NCBI GenBank assembly: GCA_026413225.1
Contig: CM048557.1
Coordinates: 17,958,871 to 18,022,870 of the forward strand
Reading direction: 5' to 3'
DNA from: Otis tarda
Lineage: Eukaryota; Chordata; Aves; Otidiformes; Otididae
Length of the DNA stretch: 64,000 nucleotides
Positions 61,401 to 64,000 of the stretch are shown piece after piece. The position numbers were made by a program, and so were the translations under genes. Each line of letters starts with the position of its first letter. The stretch's first letter is position 1. The notes below the pieces were generated by a model. It had not been told where the DNA came from, made no database searches, and saw nothing but the letters and a program-made list of their open reading frames with translations.

Positions 61401-63946
61401 CAGGTCTTAAAGTGGAATTGTCCTGTATATTATTTTGACTACTTACTTGCAGTTGTATGCACTGAGTTCAGTAGCTACTTCATGTCATGCCTTTGTGCCA
61501 AGCCAGATGTTGTAAAGAAGTGATATAAACCAGAAGCAAATTGGGGTTGGAGCAGGAATCTGAACTATCTTCACTTTTTTTGCTAGAAAGAAATGGCTTT
61601 GTTTATTAACAGGACTCAGTATGTTCTGTTATCTAAAACACAAAGTTTTGATGAAGTGCCAGTAATTTTTTCAACTTGGGACAGAAAAAGGAGGCTATCA
61701 TGCAATGGCGTCAGGGGCAATCAAGAGCTTTGTGGTTGGTTTTTTTGTTTGTTTTTTCACAAAGAATATTAAGGGAGACAAATACATAGACGAAGAAGAA
61801 TATCTATTTGGATAATGTCTATAGGTATAATTATTCTGTACATTCCAAGGCAGTTCCTCCAAAGTGCTTCATGGATTTTAAAAAAAAAAAAGATATTAAA
61901 AAGCTCTTCCCCAAAAAGAAGCATGAAGTGACGTCTGCAGGCTTATAAGACTCTGGGAAAGAGTAAGTTAAGTAGTGTGTTCAAATTGTGTCCTGGTTTT
62001 GGCAGGGATGGAGTTAATTTTCCTCTCAGTAGCCAGTATGTTTTAAATTTTTATGTGAAGAATGTTGATAAGCACACTAATGAAATGAGTTGTTGCTAAT
62101 GAGACCAAGGACAGTCTGGCTTTCCAGGTCTCGCTAATGCGCAGATGCAGGAAGCTGGGAGACACAATAGTTGACCCAAACTGGCCAAAGAGAATATTCC
62201 ATGCCATAGATATCATATGCAGTATATAAGTGGGGGTTGTCCATGGTGGGGGACATATCTGGTATCCCTTGCTCTCTCCTTCTCACTCCTTTGCTTGCTG
62301 CTTGGTTTTATTTCCATGATCGCTGCTCGGGACAGGCTGTATCGGTCATTGGGACATCGGGTGGTGAGAAATTGTGCATTGTTCATTTTGTATATGTTAG
62401 TATCTTTATATTCTGTTATTATTGTAATTTTCCTTTGCTATTCTAGTAAAATGTCTTCATCTGAACGCACGAGTTTTCCTTTCTTCCCAATTCTCTCCCC
62501 CATCCCACTGGGGAGCGGGAGGGTAAACAAGAAACTGTATGGTCACTAGGGCTAAACCACGACAAGTTGTGATGAATTAAATGCCAAAACAGTGTAATCG
62601 TTATTGCATGTTCAGAAAAAGAAGACTTCAGGTTTCCAGGGCTTCCTCCGTTATCGTCCTGATGTGACACCTCGGCAAACTTGCTTCTTTTGTTTGTGCC
62701 TCAGCTTCCAAACCTGCAAAATAAATAAATAGCAAGGACAGTGGCATCCACCAGAACAGTCCTGGTGTGAGAACACCACCTGTGTGATGTGTGCTAAAAT
62801 CCCTGGGCTATAACAGTTTGCTACTTGACTGTAGCTCACAGCAAATTTGCTGAATGTTCATCTCTTGGAGTCTTGGTTTAGACACCAAATGTATTATTGC
62901 TGAATACTTGAAAAATAATCATTCCATGTTTGCTTCCTAGATGACTTTTCTCTTTCAGATTACTTCCTTTATTTTAACCTTGCAGCAGATATCACTCCAG
63001 ATAAATGCTCCATCACTGTCCAACTTCCCTCTTTCCTATGATGGTGTAATGGAGGCCATCACAGGAGAAAGGCTGTTTGTCTGTCCCGAGTGCATGTTAG
63101 AGTTGGAATAACAGTCTATAAGATGATACAAATTCATTTGCTTTCCTTATCTTTTGTATGCTTGCTTCAGTCCACGTGAGATTCGGGAGCTCTGGGCTCG
63201 GCTACGAAAGGAGCGTCCGGAGCACTTATCCGGTTTTGAAGAGTTTCTGTTGCGTGTTTCATCATACATAAGGGAGGTGAATCACGAGAAGGAGTCTATG
63301 GAACAGGCATTGAAACGGTAAGGAGAACGTCATAGCCATTTGCTGTTAGTAACCAGGGGATGCTTGAGTGCTGCCTCAAATGCAAAGAGAGACTGGGTTA
63401 CAGGACATGGAGATTTTTCTTGCTGTAATAAAATTACTCTTTTCTTGATCTGATCCCCATGAGTTTGTTCGGCATCAGTGCCCACCATAGCATTTGATCT
63501 GGTTAAAATCCCACTCAGTGCCTCAATTGCTCAATCCCAATGTTAGTGGGAATCGGTTTCCACCCTCCTCTCCTGGTTTCTTTTTGTATTCTCTTTCTCT
63601 CTCCTGACCTATGTGCACCCTGCCTTTTGTAGGAAGGAGACAGACCATGACCGAGAAGTCAGATGCCTTTATGAAGAAATGGAGCAACAGATCAAAGCAG
63701 AAAGGGAGAGGCTGATCTGCCAGGTACCTCATCTCTCTTGGCTGAAGTCAAACTTTCTCTGGTCTGAAGCAGAGGTGGTGGCTCATCTGGCCAAGGAACA
63801 GCTCTTACTATACTGTGTGTTGTATGTACAGCTGTGTATCTTTACCTCTGCAGGAAGCACTGAGACATGACAGGAGTAACCTGCTCCAGAAGGAACTGCG
63901 CAGCAAAGAGCAGGAGCTGGAGAAAATTGTCTACCGTCAGAAGAAG
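55145..63946 (+). CDS. CRACR2B: CRACR2B (EFCAB4A), EF-hand / coiled-coil calcium-entry regulator, 5' part
   Basis: CRACR2A and CRACR2B are cytosolic calcium sensors linked to STIM1-ORAI1 store-operated calcium entry. Six exons are seen: ATG at 55189 to 55401, 56874-56985, 60264-60435, 63171-63317, 63633-63723 and 63854-63946. The phases agree and give 276 codons with no stop. EF-hand loops lie at residues 58-69 ([12 protein letters not shown]) and 92-103 ([12 protein letters not shown]). An acidic linker follows (about 138-149), with the family-specific EETFESG at 129-135. Next come [20 protein letters not shown] and a charged coiled coil from about 190 on ([16 protein letters not shown]). 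EETFESG and the position beside PNPLA2 favour CRACR2B over CRACR2A. The C-terminus is outside the window. Confidence 0.93.
56874..56985 (+). CDS. CRACR2B: CRACR2B coding exon 2 (codons 72-108 plus 1 nt)
   Basis: Acceptor TTTGCCTCTATAG, donor CTGG|GTAAGG. It encodes [20 protein letters not shown] and the second EF-hand. Human CRACR2B reads [20 protein letters not shown] here. The loop starts with Glu rather than Asp and ends with the expected Glu103. Confidence 0.95.
58220..58706 (-). mobile_element. CR1 LINE fragment, antisense, 5'-truncated, well preserved
   Basis: The left edge carries the CR1 3' terminal repeat (ATAGAATC repeated). The minus strand then has an open frame at 58315-58722 containing [40 protein letters not shown] and [15 protein letters not shown], the C-terminal end of CR1 ORF2. 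The frame has no stop over about 130 codons, so this copy is younger than the one at 50.8 kb. It is 5'-truncated and cannot be active. The right edge is approximate. Confidence 0.95.
59826..59855 (+). mobile_element. Possible MIR-like fragment
   Basis: AAGCTGGGGAACTGAGGCAT resembles the MIR segment ACAGATGGGGAAACTGAGGC. Only about 25 bases match. A reverse-oriented piece at 59103-59135 (CCTCAATTTTCCCAGCTGTA) may belong to another copy. Confidence 0.3.
60264..60435 (+). CDS. CRACR2B: CRACR2B coding exon 3 (codons 109-165 plus 2 nt)
   Basis: Acceptor CTTCAACCAG, donor GAAGA|GTAAGT. It encodes [20 protein letters not shown], then [20 protein letters not shown] and [19 protein letters not shown] and the EQLGA motif are shared with human CRACR2B. 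The Asp/Glu-rich run is a linker between the EF-hands and the coiled coil. Confidence 0.94.
61989..62564 (+). mobile_element. Solitary LTR of an avian endogenous retrovirus
   Basis: A 576-bp block begins TGTCCTGGTTTTGGCAGG and ends CTAAACCACGACA, giving TG...CA termini. Inside are TTGACCCAAACTGGCCAAAG, a TATATAA box at about 62223-62229, AGTAAA at about 62445-62450 and CTCTCCCCCATCCCACTGGG. This set is typical of a common avian ERV LTR. The flanks are AATTG on the left and AGTTG on the right, a 5-bp target duplication with one mismatch. No internal gag, pol or env sequence is present, so it is a solo LTR left by recombination. It lies in the sense orientation in a CRACR2B intron. Confidence 0.88.
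62694..62736 (-). mobile_element. Possible MIR-like fragment
   Basis: TGTGCCTCAGCTTCCAAACC followed by TGCAAAATAAATA resembles the reverse MIR segment (TGCCTCAGTTTCCCCATCTGTAAAATG). The match is short and diverged. Confidence 0.35.
63171..63317 (+). CDS. CRACR2B: CRACR2B coding exon 4 (codons 166-214 plus 2 nt)
   Basis: Acceptor TTGCTTCAG, donor AAACG|GTAAGG. It encodes [40 protein letters not shown] and KESMEQALK. Human CRACR2B has LWARLQRERPELLGSFEDVL in this place. Predicted to be helical, it leads into the coiled coil. Confidence 0.95.
63633..63723 (+). CDS. CRACR2B: CRACR2B coding exon 5 (codons 215-245)
   Basis: Acceptor CCTTTTGTAG, donor TGCCAG|GTACCT. It encodes [20 protein letters not shown] then [11 protein letters not shown], an uninterrupted charged coiled coil. 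Human CRACR2B reads RRESEHEREVRALYEETEQL here. Confidence 0.95.
63854..63946 (+). CDS. CRACR2B: CRACR2B coding exon 6 (codons 246-276)
   Basis: Acceptor TACCTCTGCAG, donor AAGAAG|GTAACA. It encodes [20 protein letters not shown] and [11 protein letters not shown], continuing the coiled coil. It is 31 codons, phase 0 at both ends. The following intron runs off the window. Confidence 0.94.
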
Positions 63947-64000
63947 GTAACAGGACCTAAATCCTTTCTAAAGAAGCATGTCCCCTTCTACTGTCTTTCT

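Larger units (their letters stand above)
60436..63170 (+). other. CRACR2B intron containing a retroviral LTR
   Basis: A 2.7-kb intron from GTAAGT to TGCTTGCTTCAG. It holds the solitary LTR at 61989-62564, a poly-A tract near 61881-61892 and a possible MIR-like piece at 62694-62736. No other exon is seen. Confidence 0.85.

Noticed and set aside
55189-63946. Assignment to the paralogue CRACR2A
   Set aside because: Parts of the coiled coil ([10 protein letters not shown]) look like CRACR2A too, but EETFESG and the LTPEQLE segment match CRACR2B. Adjacency to PNPLA2 is the CRACR2B synteny.

Overview
The window is nuclear DNA from a vertebrate, almost certainly a bird. Genes are split by GT/AG introns, promoters sit in CpG-rich DNA, and repeats include antisense 3' ends of CR1 LINEs and one avian-type endogenous retrovirus LTR. 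The gene order PNPLA2 then CRACR2B on the same strand matches human 11p15.5, as I remember it. The species cannot be named from the sequence alone.

Layout. 1-4248: upstream DNA in which I recognise no exon. 4249-4553: a compact GC-rich promoter with a perfect 27-bp inverted repeat, a GC box, a TATA box and a leader carrying an ATG-TGA upstream ORF. 4554-29496: PNPLA2 (adipose triglyceride lipase), nine coding exons that join in frame to 481 codons. Intron 1 is 15.7 kb. 29497 to about 34.68 kb: probable very long 3'UTR ending at AATAAA signals. About 35.2-36.06 kb: CpG island with a likely noncoding first exon. About 36.1-55.1 kb: a long stretch without recognisable coding sequence that I read as CRACR2B 5' introns. 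It holds a possible second promoter and leader exon(s) at 41.65-42.97 kb. 55145-63946: the first six recognised coding exons of CRACR2B (EFCAB4A), 276 codons. The gene runs off the right edge.

PNPLA2 performs the first step of triglyceride breakdown at lipid droplets. CRACR2B belongs to the EF-hand/coiled-coil regulators of store-operated calcium entry. They are neighbours by conserved synteny, and nothing in the sequence suggests a shared pathway. I found no CRISPR array, operon, tRNA, rRNA or novel multigene system. The most unusual structure is the inverted repeat just upstream of the PNPLA2 TATA box.

All exon boundaries were set by hand from splice consensus, reading frame and remembered family sequences. 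UTR ends and transcription starts are inferred.
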